Assembly: GCA_964590315.1 (NCBI GenBank)
Contig: CAZPVS010000007.1
Location: 1 to 46,363 of the forward strand
DNA length: 46,363 nt
Origin: JALRHH01 sp964590315
GTDB lineage: Bacteria > Patescibacteriota > Saccharimonadia > Saccharimonadales > JALRHH01
Direction: 5' to 3'
Positions 21,518 to 29,942 of the stretch are shown here, one piece after another (position 1 is the first letter of the stretch; each line of letters opens with the position of its first letter). Both the position numbers and the translations under genes were made by a program. The notes under the pieces were generated by a model. That model made no database searches. It was given only the letters and a program-made list of their open reading frames with translations, and was not told where the DNA came from.

Positions 21518-22279
21518 ATGACAAAACCGCAGCCTCCACACTCCAAGTCCCGCCGCATGACGCGTACAGCGCATCGTACTGGTGCTTCTCTCCGTGGAGC
21601 CGCGAAAACTGTGCAGGTGCATCGGTATCGCCGTGTTGTATATGCACTCGTACTCGCAAATGCTACCAGTGTTCTATTGTTTGGGTTGCGTCTTGTTGGG
21701 GCTGAGAATTTCCGGTATTGGTTCATGCTGTGGAACTTGCTGTTAGCGTGGGCCGCGCCGTTGTTCGCATGGTGGCTGGTTACTCGGCTCCGGCGGTCGC
21801 GTTGGCGGAGTTGGCAGAACATCGCATTGACTATCGCGTGGCTCGGCTTCCTTCCCAATAGTTTCTATATGGTCAGCGATTTAGTTCATGTGCATTTGAC
21901 CGGGGAGGTAAGCGTCTACTTTGATACGGTGCTGTTCACCTCGTTCATATTTAACGGGTTTATTGCAGGGTATCTTGGTGCATATCTGGTGCATAAGGAA
22001 GTGCAAAAACGCACCACCATGCTTCGTAGTTACGCGATGATGGCGATGGTTTTTCTGCTGTGTGGGTATGCAATTTATCTTGGTCGAGTCTTGCGGTGGA
22101 ATACGTGGGATGCGCTTGTACAACCCGATGCGCTGTTGTTTGATATTTCGGACAATATCATTAACCCCCTCAATCATCCACAGGCTTTTGTGGTGACGCT
22201 ATCCTTTGCGCTGCTCATCACCGTGTTTTATGCGGTCGCCTATGAGATCATCCGTGCCATACGAACACCGAAGCCATAA
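21518..22279 (+). CDS. DUF1361 multi-pass membrane protein
   Basis: 253 aa with a basic cytoplasmic N-terminus (KSRRMTRTAHRTG) and about six membrane helices. The segment WLGFLPNSFYMVSDLVHV matches the conserved core of DUF1361, a bacterial membrane family without assigned function. The start was chosen from the -10 box 6 nt upstream; the frame is open further upstream, but that part overlaps the divergent phosphatidyltransferase gene. It ends 30 bp before argS. Confidence 0.88.
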   Translation: MTKPQPPHSKSRRMTRTAHRTGASLRGAAKTVQVHRYRRVVYALVLANATSVLLFGLRLVGAENFRYWFMLWNLLLAWAAPLFAWWLVTRLRRSRWRSWQNIALTIAWLGFLPNSFYMVSDLVHVHLTGEVSVYFDTVLFTSFIFNGFIAGYLGAYLVHKEVQKRTTMLRSYAMMAMVFLLCGYAIYLGRVLRWNTWDALVQPDALLFDISDNIINPLNHPQAFVVTLSFALLITVFYAVAYEIIRAIRTPKP

Positions 22280-22290
22280 AGGCGTACATC

Positions 22291-22299
22291 TGTTATAAT
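22291..22299 (+). promoter_or_regulatory. Extended -10 promoter of argS
   Basis: TGT-TATAAT, box at 22294-22299, 10 nt before the ATG at 22310; the predicted leader is only about 3-4 nt. Confidence 0.6.
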
Positions 22300-22309
22300 T
22301 CGTGCTGAT

Positions 22310-23977
22310 ATGGATATGATACGCCAGGCCCTGGCAGAGATTTGCAAGGAACTATTTGCTATTGAGGTAGCGGTAGTATTGACGCGTCCGGATCCACAAT
22401 TTGGTGATTATGCGACGAATGTCGCCCTTCAATTGGCCCAGAAAGTAGGCCAGAACCCTCGGGAGATTGCAGAGGCAATTGCCGTGAAAACCCGTGAAAA
22501 CCTCGTGAAAACTATCACTGAGGTAACTGTTGCTGGGCCAGGATTTATTAATATTCGAGTGCGCGATGAGGTGTTACTCGCCGAGCTGGCTACTGTGCTC
22601 CAACCTGTTCCATCGTCTAAACGGACAGTTCTCGTTGAGTATTCTGATCCGAATCCACTTAAGCCGCTGCACGCGGGGCATTTGTATACCACTTTGGTTG
22701 GTGATGCTATCGCACGTCTTATCGAACGGAGTGGTGCCCAGACTATTCGTCTCAATTATGGGGGTGACGTGGGACTGCATGTGGGGAAGAGTTTGTGGGC
22801 AATTGTGCAAGAGCTCGGCGGTGAATATCCAGAAAAACTTGCGTCAATAGCTGAAGAAGACCGGTCGACATGGTTAGGTGAGCGCTATGTGGCAGGTAAC
22901 GCTGCGTATGATGATGACGAAACTGCTCGAGCAGAAATCATAGCAACGAACAAAAAAGTCTATCAGATTCATGCGACCCAGGATCATGACTCTACCTTTG
23001 CACACATTTATTGGACGGTTCGCCAGTGGAGCTATGACTATTTTGCGCTGCTCTATCAGCAGCTCGGGGTGGTACCATTTGACCGGTTTATTCCAGAGAG
23101 TGAAGTGATTAGTCGTGGTATTGAGACGGTCCGGGCACACACCGGTACGGTCTATCAAGAAAGTGATGGTGCCGTCATCTTCAATGGTGAGGCACATGGA
23201 CTCCACACCCGTGTCTTTATGAACTCCGAAGGTTTGCCAACCTATGAAGCAAAAGAAGTTGGCTTGCTTGAGACCAAATGGCAGGATTATCAGTTTAATG
23301 AATCCATTGTTATTACTGCTAATGAACAAGATCAGTACATGCAGGTTGTCTTGAAGAGTATCGAACAATTCCAGCCTGAACCGGTGCGACGGACAAAGCA
23401 CTTAACCCATGGTGTCGTGAAGTTGGCCGGAGGAGTGAAGATGAGTTCACGGAAAGGCAATATCGTCAGCGCACTCGATATTCTGACTGCTGCTCGTGCC
23501 GCAGGTACTCGTTCCGGTCGGGCACACGATGAACGCAGCATCTTAGCTGCGGTGAAGTACGCTTTTCTCAAGAATCGCATCGGTGCCGATGTTATCTATG
23601 ATCCTGAAGAGTCTGTTGCCCTGGAAGGTAATAGTGGCCCCTATCTGCAATATGCACACGCTCGTGCCCGGAGTATCTTAGCCAAAGCTCCAGCACAGTC
23701 CGCACCTCTTGCCACAATTGATAGCGGTGAACGAACACTCGTACAGAAACTTACCGAGTATCCGGAAGCTGTTGCGCGCGCCACGGTTGATCTTATGCCG
23801 CACCATGTGTGTACCTACCTGTATGAATTAGCGCAAGTATTCAACCGTTTCTATGAGCAGAATCATGTCATCGGTAGCGAGCGTCAAACAGAGCGAATCG
23901 CACTGGTAGGTATCTATGCAGCGGTGTTGCGGGATGGTCTCGACCTGCTCGGTATTCATGCACCAGAACGCATGTAA
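22310..23977 (+). CDS. argS: Arginyl-tRNA synthetase
   Basis: 555 aa, normal length for class Ia ArgRS, which charges tRNA-Arg with arginine. Seen are the N-terminal additional domain, the HIGH-equivalent HAGH (121-124) after SDPNPLKPL, the KMSKS-equivalent KMSSRKG (377-383), and the C-terminal DALR anticodon-binding helices ending in LGIHAPERM. The promoter leaves almost no leader, and a second in-frame ATG two codons later is possible. Confidence 0.97.
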   Translation: MDMIRQALAEICKELFAIEVAVVLTRPDPQFGDYATNVALQLAQKVGQNPREIAEAIAVKTRENLVKTITEVTVAGPGFINIRVRDEVLLAELATVLQPVPSSKRTVLVEYSDPNPLKPLHAGHLYTTLVGDAIARLIERSGAQTIRLNYGGDVGLHVGKSLWAIVQELGGEYPEKLASIAEEDRSTWLGERYVAGNAAYDDDETARAEIIATNKKVYQIHATQDHDSTFAHIYWTVRQWSYDYFALLYQQLGVVPFDRFIPESEVISRGIETVRAHTGTVYQESDGAVIFNGEAHGLHTRVFMNSEGLPTYEAKEVGLLETKWQDYQFNESIVITANEQDQYMQVVLKSIEQFQPEPVRRTKHLTHGVVKLAGGVKMSSRKGNIVSALDILTAARAAGTRSGRAHDERSILAAVKYAFLKNRIGADVIYDPEESVALEGNSGPYLQYAHARARSILAKAPAQSAPLATIDSGERTLVQKLTEYPEAVARATVDLMPHHVCTYLYELAQVFNRFYEQNHVIGSERQTERIALVGIYAAVLRDGLDLLGIHAPERM

Positions 23978-24154
23978 CGAACGTCAGATATCGATTGTAT
24001 GGTCGCGATAATGTCTCTTTTCGGCTGCTTACGTGTACGGCGTATAGATTTTTTTGGCGTAATCTGTAAGAATAAGCGGTATGAAGCGAGCCTCACGCCA
24101 CCCCCACAATGACGCCTGCCACGCTGATTGGCGCATCGTAAATGGCCAACAAAT
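23978..24154. other. Spacer between argS and the photolyase-like gene
   Basis: 177 bp without a convincing gene. It holds a T-run (around 24050) preceded by no clear stem, and no strong promoter could be assigned. Confidence 0.5.
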
Positions 24155-25633
24155 ATGAAATCAACCCTTATTCTTTATCCCCACCAGCTTTTTGCGCTTG
24201 AACACCTGCCAGCTGTCGACAATATTATGCTGGTTGAAGAGCCGCTGCTATTTGGTGTTGATCCCGAGTATCGCCAGCGTATCCACAAACAAAAATTAAT
24301 CCTGATGCGCGCAAGTATGCGCCGCTATGCTCAGGAGGTGTTGTGGCCGGCAAACTACAAAGTTGATTATATTGAGCTCGATGTCTTTATGCAGGCAACT
24401 GACCTGCTCCAGAAGGTCAAGCGGTATGACCGCGTATACATGTTTGATCCGTGTAACGAAATATTGACAACCCGATTATTGCAGGCACGCCGGGAAATGG
24501 GCGAGCAGGCTCCGGCTATAGAATTTTTGCCGAGTCCCAATTTTTATCTCAAGGAACAAGAAGTACGGCAATATTTCTCTGAGCGGCACAGTCATCCCTT
24601 TGATGAGTTTTACCAGTGGCAGCGCGAGCGGTTTAATATTCTCATAGAAGAGTACAAGCCCGTGGGTGGCCAATGGATGCTTGCCGCAAAACCAGCCAAG
24701 AAGGATGAGCAACTACCAACTTTTGGTGTATTCGGCAGTAATGAGTGGATCCATGACGCAACAGTCTATGTACAGAAGCATTTCCCCGAGAACCCGGGTA
24801 GTACGGATTGCATTTGGCCAACGAGTCACGAAGAGGCTGCGAAATGGCTGGATGATTTCGTGAAGCATCGACTTGATGGCTATGGGCCGCATGTCGATAG
24901 ATTCGACAGCCAGGCACCATGGCTGTTCCATAGTGTTCTGTCGTCAAGCTTGAATATAGGATTGCTCAGCCCTCAGCAAGTTGTTAGCGCCGCACTGCAA
25001 CGGCATGCACAAAAACCGGTGCCGCTGGAAAGTCTTGAATTGTTTGTGCGTCAGGTGCTTGGGCAGCGCGAATTTATCAGAGGTGTATCACTAATGGGCA
25101 GCGCGAGCATGCGCCAAGCAAACCCCTTGAAGGCAACTCGCCGTATGACTCTGGCGTGGTATCAGGGCACGACCGGCCTACCGGTATTTGATGATGTAGT
25201 GCGTCGTGTGCTGGCGAAGGGCTATGCGAGTCATAATGAGCGTCTTCTGGTTGCTGGTACACTCATGATAATCTGTGAAATTGCACCAATTGATATATAC
25301 CAATGGTTCAGTGAACTGTTTGTTGATGCACAGGACTGGGCATTGGTGCCGCACATTTATAGCCTGAGTCAATTTGCAGACAATACGACGCTTGTCGGCG
25401 GGCCATTTATATGTGACAGTAAAACACTGATTGATAAAAGTGATTACCAAGAGGGTGAATGGACGAATGTGTGGGACGGCTTGTACTGGCGGTTTGTAGA
25501 GAAACATCGAGCAGTACTACAGAAAAACCCCCGCATGCGTACCGTATTGCAAAAACTAGATAAACTCGATCCAGATCAAAAGCGAATCATCAGCTATCGC
25601 GCCGATGATTTTCTGACGCAATTTACACAATAA
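24155..25633 (+). CDS. Photolyase/cryptochrome-related protein lacking Fe-S cysteines
   Basis: 492 aa, related to the deoxyribodipyrimidine photolyase-related (PhrB/FeS-BCP) family: N-terminal Rossmann-like domain (LILYPHQLF, then LILMRASMRRY), central EFLPSPNFYL and W/F-rich flavin-domain helices such as REFIRGVSLMGS, and the late LYWRFVEKHR. In PhrB-type proteins a YCxxC segment and a further Cys before LYW help bind a 4Fe-4S cluster; here that place reads SDYQEGEWTNVWDGLYW, so the ligands are gone and the loop is shortened. It may be a cluster-free photolyase-like enzyme or photoreceptor. The ATG at 24155 is chosen over an upstream TTG at 24128. Confidence 0.85.
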   Translation: MKSTLILYPHQLFALEHLPAVDNIMLVEEPLLFGVDPEYRQRIHKQKLILMRASMRRYAQEVLWPANYKVDYIELDVFMQATDLLQKVKRYDRVYMFDPCNEILTTRLLQARREMGEQAPAIEFLPSPNFYLKEQEVRQYFSERHSHPFDEFYQWQRERFNILIEEYKPVGGQWMLAAKPAKKDEQLPTFGVFGSNEWIHDATVYVQKHFPENPGSTDCIWPTSHEEAAKWLDDFVKHRLDGYGPHVDRFDSQAPWLFHSVLSSSLNIGLLSPQQVVSAALQRHAQKPVPLESLELFVRQVLGQREFIRGVSLMGSASMRQANPLKATRRMTLAWYQGTTGLPVFDDVVRRVLAKGYASHNERLLVAGTLMIICEIAPIDIYQWFSELFVDAQDWALVPHIYSLSQFADNTTLVGGPFICDSKTLIDKSDYQEGEWTNVWDGLYWRFVEKHRAVLQKNPRMRTVLQKLDKLDPDQKRIISYRADDFLTQFTQ

Positions 25634-25703
25634 ATTCTCCCTATTATTATTTGTTTTGAGGCGTACAATGGCTTGCATACGATGATTTCTGCAAGGAGGA
25701 AAT

Positions 25704-26924
25704 ATGCTTGAAACGGCACACGCCATTATTGAACGGGTGGGAAAAAACCTGGGCTTAAGCGAAGGTGACATAGAATATCTTCTGTCGACGGATAACGAAC
25801 ACATTTTTGATATCACGCTTGAGAGCGGAGCGGTGCATGCGGCATATCGCGTGCAACACAAGGATGTTTTAGGTCCATACAAAGGCGGTGTCCGGTTTCA
25901 TCCAGAAGTTAATTTAGAGGAAGTACGAGCACTTGCAACACTCATGTCATTTAAGACGGCCGCAGTTGGATTACCGCTGGGTGGTGGAAAGGGCGGTGTG
26001 GCAGTTGATCCTCGTCATTTGACTCCCGAGCAACTCGAAGAACTCGCCCGTAAGTATGCGGCCTATTTAGTGCCACATATTGGGCCAGACACTGATGTTC
26101 CGGCACCGGATGTAAACACCAATGCGACTATTATTGATTGGATGGTTGACGAGTACGAGCGCCAGACGGGTGATACCTCAAAAGCAAGTTTTACGGGTAA
26201 GTCAGTTGATAAAGGAGGCAGTCTTGGTCGTGAAGCCGCGACCGGCCGCGGCGGTGTGATTGTGCTCCGTGAGTTATTGCAGCACATGGGCAAGGGGGGT
26301 GATAGTATCACGGTTGGCGTGCAAGGTTTTGGGAATGTGGGATCGTTTTTTGCCTGTATTGCTGAAATTGAGCAGCCGAAGTGGCGACTCGTGGCTGCGA
26401 CTGACTCATCAGGCGGCCCGCAGCGTGCAGAAGGGCTAAGTGCCCTGGAAGTCGATACCTTCAAGAAAAAGCAGGGCGCACTCTCGCAATATAAGGCCGA
26501 AGATGCCGTGACAATAACCAATGACGCTTTTATCGTATCGGATGTGGATGTGCTGGTTCTCGCCGCACTGGGCGATGTTATTACTGAAGAGAATATGCAC
26601 CAGGTGAAAGCAAAGATAATCCTTGAGCTAGCCAACGGGCCGGTTAACGACGCAGCCTATGAGTATCTGACGGGTAAGGGGGTTATTGTGGTGCCGGACA
26701 TTCTTGCGAATGCTGGCGGTGTGATTGTGAGCTACTTAGAATGGCTCCAGAATAAGCAAGGTGAGCGTTGGACAGAAGATGCGGTAAATACTGAGTTGAG
26801 TCGTTATCTGGTGCAGGCAACCGCTGCTATCTATGAATACAGCACGCACTCAAGCGCTTCCTTAAAAGAGGCTGCCTTCGCTGTTGCAATTCGTCGTATA
26901 CTAGAAGCAAGAAGTGGGCAATAA
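25704..26924 (+). CDS. Glutamate dehydrogenase (Glu/Leu/Phe/Val family)
   Basis: 406 aa, catalysing NAD(P)-linked interconversion of glutamate and 2-oxoglutarate plus ammonia. GPYKGGVRFHP and GLPLGGGKGGV carry the substrate-binding lysines (catalytic-loop K96), PAPDVNTN the following motif, and VQGFGNVGS the nucleotide-binding loop. A strong AAGGAGGA site precedes the ATG. It could supply carbon from scavenged amino acids or fix ammonia. It is followed by mscL 19 bp later, probably as one operon. Confidence 0.95.
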   Translation: MLETAHAIIERVGKNLGLSEGDIEYLLSTDNEHIFDITLESGAVHAAYRVQHKDVLGPYKGGVRFHPEVNLEEVRALATLMSFKTAAVGLPLGGGKGGVAVDPRHLTPEQLEELARKYAAYLVPHIGPDTDVPAPDVNTNATIIDWMVDEYERQTGDTSKASFTGKSVDKGGSLGREAATGRGGVIVLRELLQHMGKGGDSITVGVQGFGNVGSFFACIAEIEQPKWRLVAATDSSGGPQRAEGLSALEVDTFKKKQGALSQYKAEDAVTITNDAFIVSDVDVLVLAALGDVITEENMHQVKAKIILELANGPVNDAAYEYLTGKGVIVVPDILANAGGVIVSYLEWLQNKQGERWTEDAVNTELSRYLVQATAAIYEYSTHSSASLKEAAFAVAIRRILEARSGQ

Positions 26925-26943
26925 CCGAACGAAAGAGGAGATC

Positions 26944-27423
26944 ATGGCTTCATCTAAAAAAACCACACAAGGCAGTGCACAAGAGGCTCGACAAGCTGCC
27001 GCAACCGCACGAAAAGCGGCCTCAGAAGCACGCAAGGCTGCAGTTGCTGCCAAAGCAGCTCGGGCAAAGCGCGCCGTCAAGAAGTTACCCGTGGCACCCG
27101 TCCACTCCAAGGTACAAGGATTCGGTGACTTTATTCGTAAGCAGGGGGTCATCGGCCTTGCAGTCGGTCTTGCCATCGGTACGCAAGCCTCAGAACTCGT
27201 CAAAAATATTGTGGGGAGCGTCATTACTCCCATGGTTGACCTGTTAGTGGGTAAAGGCGGTCTGGAAGGCCTGACGTGGTTCGTGCAGATTGGTGATCGC
27301 TCAGGTGAGTTCAACTTCGGGATGCTCATTGATGCGACAATTAAGTTCATCGCAGTCGCCGTGGTCATTTACTTTGTCATCATGGGTCTCAAGCTCGATA
27401 AACTTGATAAAAAGAAGGATTAA
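26944..27423 (+). CDS. mscL: Large-conductance mechanosensitive channel MscL with long N-terminal extension
   Basis: 159 aa; the channel releases solutes under hypo-osmotic shock. The MscL core starts at about residue 55 (GFGDFIRKQGVIGLAVGLAIG, first helix with glycine-rich packing face) and continues with the periplasmic loop and second helix (FIAVAVVIYFVIMGL). The first 50 residues are an extra Lys/Ala-rich amphipathic helix (KAASEARKAAVAAKAARAK) absent from typical MscL. The start at 26944 has GAGGAG 5 nt upstream. Confidence 0.93.
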   Translation: MASSKKTTQGSAQEARQAAATARKAASEARKAAVAAKAARAKRAVKKLPVAPVHSKVQGFGDFIRKQGVIGLAVGLAIGTQASELVKNIVGSVITPMVDLLVGKGGLEGLTWFVQIGDRSGEFNFGMLIDATIKFIAVAVVIYFVIMGLKLDKLDKKKD

Positions 27424-27427
27424 CTCC

Positions 27428-27730
27428 GTGAGTAAAGCAGAGCAAAACTATTGGTTTAAGCCGAAGCGCTATGGCTGGGGATGGGGCATGCCTGCTACCT
27501 GGCAGGGATGGGTGGCCTACGCAGTTTTCTTTGCGGTTTGGCTCAATGCGCTTGCGTGGCTGATGGTGCCGTATGGCGAACAAGAACCACCACTGAGCAA
27601 CACCGTGGCGTTCATTGCCATCGTCGTGGCAGACATTGTGGCACTACTGTATCTCTCATTCAAATATGGCGAGCCACCAAAGTGGCGCTGGGGTAAAAAA
27701 CGTCATGCAACAAAATCCTCATCTCACTGA
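27428..27730 (+). CDS. Small two-helix membrane protein
   Basis: 100 aa from a GTG start preceded by AAGGA at 9 nt. An aromatic N-terminus (YWFKPKRYGWGWG) is followed by two membrane helices (WVAYAVFFAVWLNALAWLMV and AFIAIVVADIVALLYL) and a basic tail with KWRWGKKR. No functional assignment; similar small proteins with a YGxGW motif occur near redox genes. It starts 4 bp after mscL and overlaps msrB by 26 bp, so it belongs to that operon. Confidence 0.75.
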   Translation: MSKAEQNYWFKPKRYGWGWGMPATWQGWVAYAVFFAVWLNALAWLMVPYGEQEPPLSNTVAFIAIVVADIVALLYLSFKYGEPPKWRWGKKRHATKSSSH

Positions 27731-28085
27731 AGAACAAAAGCGAATACTTTTCGGTAAGGGTACAGAGCTGCCTGGCTCCGGTAAGTATCTCCATCATGAC
27801 GAAACCGGCATGTATACCTGCGCTAATTGCGGTGCGTCGCTTTTTACGAGTGCAGACAAATACGAATCGCAGACACCGGGACTCGTCGGCTGGCCGAGTT
27901 TCTCTGATCCAGCGACGAACGATGCGGTTGAGCTTCGTGATGATACGAGCTCAGGTATGCAGCGTACTGAAGTAGTGTGCAAAAATTGTAACGGACATCT
28001 TGGACATGTCTTTGCTGCTGATGATTCGCCCAAAGGACAACATTATTGTATTAATTCCGCCTGCCTAGACTTTACGCAAGAGTAG
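27705..28085 (+). CDS. msrB: Peptide methionine-R-sulfoxide reductase MsrB
   Basis: 126 aa; repairs oxidised methionine (R form) in proteins. It shows the two zinc-binding CxxC pairs (YTCANCGA and VCKNCNGHLGHVF), GWPSF, and the catalytic cysteine at C115 in HYCINSA. The start overlaps the preceding membrane-protein gene, and the 3' end overlaps the convergent HxlR gene by 14 bp. Confidence 0.95.
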   Translation: MQQNPHLTEEQKRILFGKGTELPGSGKYLHHDETGMYTCANCGASLFTSADKYESQTPGLVGWPSFSDPATNDAVELRDDTSSGMQRTEVVCKNCNGHLGHVFAADDSPKGQHYCINSACLDFTQE

Positions 28086-28419
28086 GGGACTCATAGTACT
28101 TGTCGCCCCAGGCGGCCATTTGCTCGAGTACCGGTATGAGATCACGGCCCTTGCCGGTGAGGGTGTATTCACAGCGAGGCGGTACTTCGGCGAATGATTT
28201 CCTGGTGATGATAGCGTGGTCTTGCAGGTCATCCAGCCGAGCGGAAAGCGTCCGAGGGTTAATGTTCCCGACAGATTTCTCTAGTTCGGAAAATCGTTTT
28301 GGTCCGGTAGTCAGATCACGCAGTATGAGCGCAGCCCACTTATTACCGATGATTTCCATCGCTCCGGCGATACATCCAATTCGGGTTTCTATAACTGGTG
28401 AGGAGGGTAGATTATTCAT
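28072..28419 (-). CDS. HxlR-family winged-helix transcription regulator
   Basis: 115 aa, typical HxlR size: the conserved N-terminal Cys (IGCIAGAMEIIGNKW), recognition helix region GPKRFSELEKSVGNINPRTLSARL, and wing PPRCEYTLTGKGRDL. Such regulators often sense reactive electrophiles or redox state via the N-terminal Cys. It diverges from an FMN reductase gene, a common partner. Repeated AGTATAG elements in the intergenic region overlap its own -10 box (TATACT, 28430-28435, 10 nt before the ATG), suggesting autoregulation. Confidence 0.93.
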   Translation of the reverse strand: MNNLPSSPVIETRIGCIAGAMEIIGNKWAALILRDLTTGPKRFSELEKSVGNINPRTLSARLDDLQDHAIITRKSFAEVPPRCEYTLTGKGRDLIPVLEQMAAWGDKYYESPTLA

Positions 28420-28429
28420 GGCTTTACAA

Positions 28430-28478
28430 AGTATAGTAATGGGTCTATACTAGATCCTGTTAACTATAAAAAGTATAG
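28430..28478. promoter_or_regulatory. Repeated AGTATAG operator of the HxlR regulator
   Basis: AGTATAG (28430-28436) and its complement CTATACT (28445-28451) form one dyad with an 8-bp centre. CTATA (28464-28468) and AGTATAG (28472-28478) form a second. They cover the hxlR -10 box and lie just before the probable TAATAT box of the FMN reductase leader, so one regulator could control both genes. Confidence 0.65.
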
Positions 28479-28491
28479 CATAATATAAAAC

Positions 28492-28546
28492 GATAGGCCA
28501 GAGGAAGCCGCACTACGGTGCGCTGAGGTCTTTGGCTATTGTTTTA
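28492..28546 (+). ncRNA. Structured leader element before the FMN reductase gene
   Basis: An outer stem of about ten pairs with one bulged G (493-503 with 530-539 of the 28-kb stretch) encloses an inner perfect stem CGCAC-TACG-GTGCG (28509-28522) with a UACG tetraloop and a purine-rich asymmetric internal loop. TTGTTTT follows at once, as in an intrinsic attenuator. I do not recognise a known riboswitch class; it may be a cis-regulatory element or simply an attenuator. Confidence 0.45.
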
Positions 28547-28571
28547 CTGCGTACTGAAACAAGGAGTTCTT

Positions 28572-29147
28572 ATGACAAGCATAGCAGTAATTATTGGGAG
28601 CACTCGGGAGGGTCGTGTCACTGACCGGCTGGCAAGTTGGGTTGCTGAAGAGATAAAGAAACACGCTGATGTAACGATAATTGATCTGAAAGATCACGCA
28701 CTGCCATTCTTCGAAGAGTCAGTGAGCCCTCGATATAATCCAGAGCGAAAGTCTGAGCCCGCCGTACAGCGATGGCTAGATACAATTGCCCAATTTGATG
28801 GCTACGCGTTAGTGACCCCCGAGTACAACCGAGCAACATCGGGGGTATTGAAGAATGCAATCGATTTTCTAGACTATCAAATGGAGCAGAAACCAGTCGC
28901 ATTGATTGGCCACGGCACAACTGGCGGGGCGCAGGCAGTCGGTAATCTACGCAATGCGTTGCCTGGCGTTGGGGCAGTGACTATCCCGCAAGCCATTTAT
29001 TTCAGCCACCGGGTAGGGGAGGTCATTTCTGATGATGGGGAGTTGCATGAAGAAATTGCCGCCAATCCGTATGGTCCGCAGACTGCATTATCGAGTCAGG
29101 CCCAGCAACTGGTGTGGTTTGCTGAAGCCCTCAAGTCAGCAAAATAA
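28572..29147 (+). CDS. NAD(P)H-dependent FMN reductase (flavodoxin-like)
   Basis: 191 aa. GSTREGRVTDR near the N-terminus is the FMN phosphate-binding loop and TPEYNRATSGVLKNAIDF the second flavin motif of the NADPH-dependent FMN reductase family (quinone, azo or chromate reduction). AAGGAG lies 6 nt before the ATG at 28572. It is divergent from the HxlR regulator and preceded by repeated operator motifs and a structured leader, so it is probably induced by an oxidant or electrophile. Confidence 0.93.
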   Translation: MTSIAVIIGSTREGRVTDRLASWVAEEIKKHADVTIIDLKDHALPFFEESVSPRYNPERKSEPAVQRWLDTIAQFDGYALVTPEYNRATSGVLKNAIDFLDYQMEQKPVALIGHGTTGGAQAVGNLRNALPGVGAVTIPQAIYFSHRVGEVISDDGELHEEIAANPYGPQTALSSQAQQLVWFAEALKSAK

Positions 29148-29152
29148 GAGCA

Positions 29153-29890
29153 TCAATACGTTGCTGCAGCAGGGAGCCCAAAGAACTCTTCGAGAGTCAG
29201 GGCTCCTTGCTTTTTCATTTCTGAGGCAAGCTCAAGTCCTACATAACGGATATGCCACGGCTCATATCGATAGCCGGTAATGTCCTGTTTGCCCTCTGGG
29301 TACCGGATAACATAGCCATACGTATGAGCATTCGCGGCGAGCCACTTTCCTTCAGGGGTATTACCAAAACAATCTTCGATACCACACCCACCGCCCCCAA
29401 CGTCGACAGCCAGGCCGCTTTGGTGCTCGCTATGTCCCGGCCGGGCACTTTGGGTGTCTGCTGTAGCTTGTCCATAGTGGGACACCTCTCTGTTGTACAC
29501 GGTAACTTGTGTTGTGTAAGATCGGTAGCCACTGAGCGGGGTGATTGTGAGTCCTTGTGCAGAAGCAGCTTGCCTAAGCTTGGTGAGCGCCTGGGCAGCC
29601 TCTTGTCGGAGCTGTACACTCCCGATACTCGTCAAGTCATTGGGAACGTATTCTTTAGGGTTCAGGGGACGCTGTTTATTTGCTACAACCCATATGCTGA
29701 CCGGGTCATCGACAGAATAACGGGCTTTGTCGAATAGGGCAGGCTGAGAATCTGACAGAGCAGGAGCGGTCTGTTTGGAATCTGTTTGCTGAACGGGCTT
29801 ATTGCTTGGCTCGGTGTCAGCACGTGTAAAAAAATACCAACCTGCTCCTAAGCAGACGACCAGGGCGGCAAGTACAAAAAATTTCTTCAT
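29153..29890 (-). CDS. D-alanyl-D-alanine carboxypeptidase (M15B, VanY-like)
   Basis: 245 aa. An N-terminal membrane anchor or signal (MKKFFVLAALVVCLGAGWYF) and a Thr/Gln/Pro-rich linker lead to an M15 zinc peptidase domain with SGYRSYTTQ, the zinc motif SEHQSGLAVDV, and EPWHIRY. It trims the terminal D-Ala from peptidoglycan stem peptides outside the membrane. The start at 29890 is fixed by an extended -10 (TGT-TACAAT) ending 6 nt upstream; longer in-frame versions would overlap the divergent orn gene. Confidence 0.93.
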   Translation of the reverse strand: MKKFFVLAALVVCLGAGWYFFTRADTEPSNKPVQQTDSKQTAPALSDSQPALFDKARYSVDDPVSIWVVANKQRPLNPKEYVPNDLTSIGSVQLRQEAAQALTKLRQAASAQGLTITPLSGYRSYTTQVTVYNREVSHYGQATADTQSARPGHSEHQSGLAVDVGGGGCGIEDCFGNTPEGKWLAANAHTYGYVIRYPEGKQDITGYRYEPWHIRYVGLELASEMKKQGALTLEEFFGLPAAATY

Positions 29891-29896
29891 ATATAT

Positions 29897-29905
29897 ATTG
29901 TAACA
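29897..29905 (-). promoter_or_regulatory. Leaderless extended -10 promoter
   Basis: TGT-TACAAT on the minus strand; 6 nt between the box and the ATG at 29890. Confidence 0.6.
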
Positions 29906-29926
29906 GTCGGGTTTGGTCTCTGCCGG

Positions 29927-29935
29927 TGTTATAAT
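29927..29935 (+). promoter_or_regulatory. Leaderless extended -10 promoter of orn
   Basis: TGT-TATAAT, box 29930-29935, 7 nt before the ATG at 29943. Confidence 0.65.
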
Positions 29936-29942
29936 CAGGCTC

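Noticed and set aside
28492..28546. Known flavin (FMN) riboswitch before the FMN reductase
   Set aside because: The element is far too small and lacks the multi-helix junction and conserved AGGAUAUG-type segments of the FMN riboswitch.
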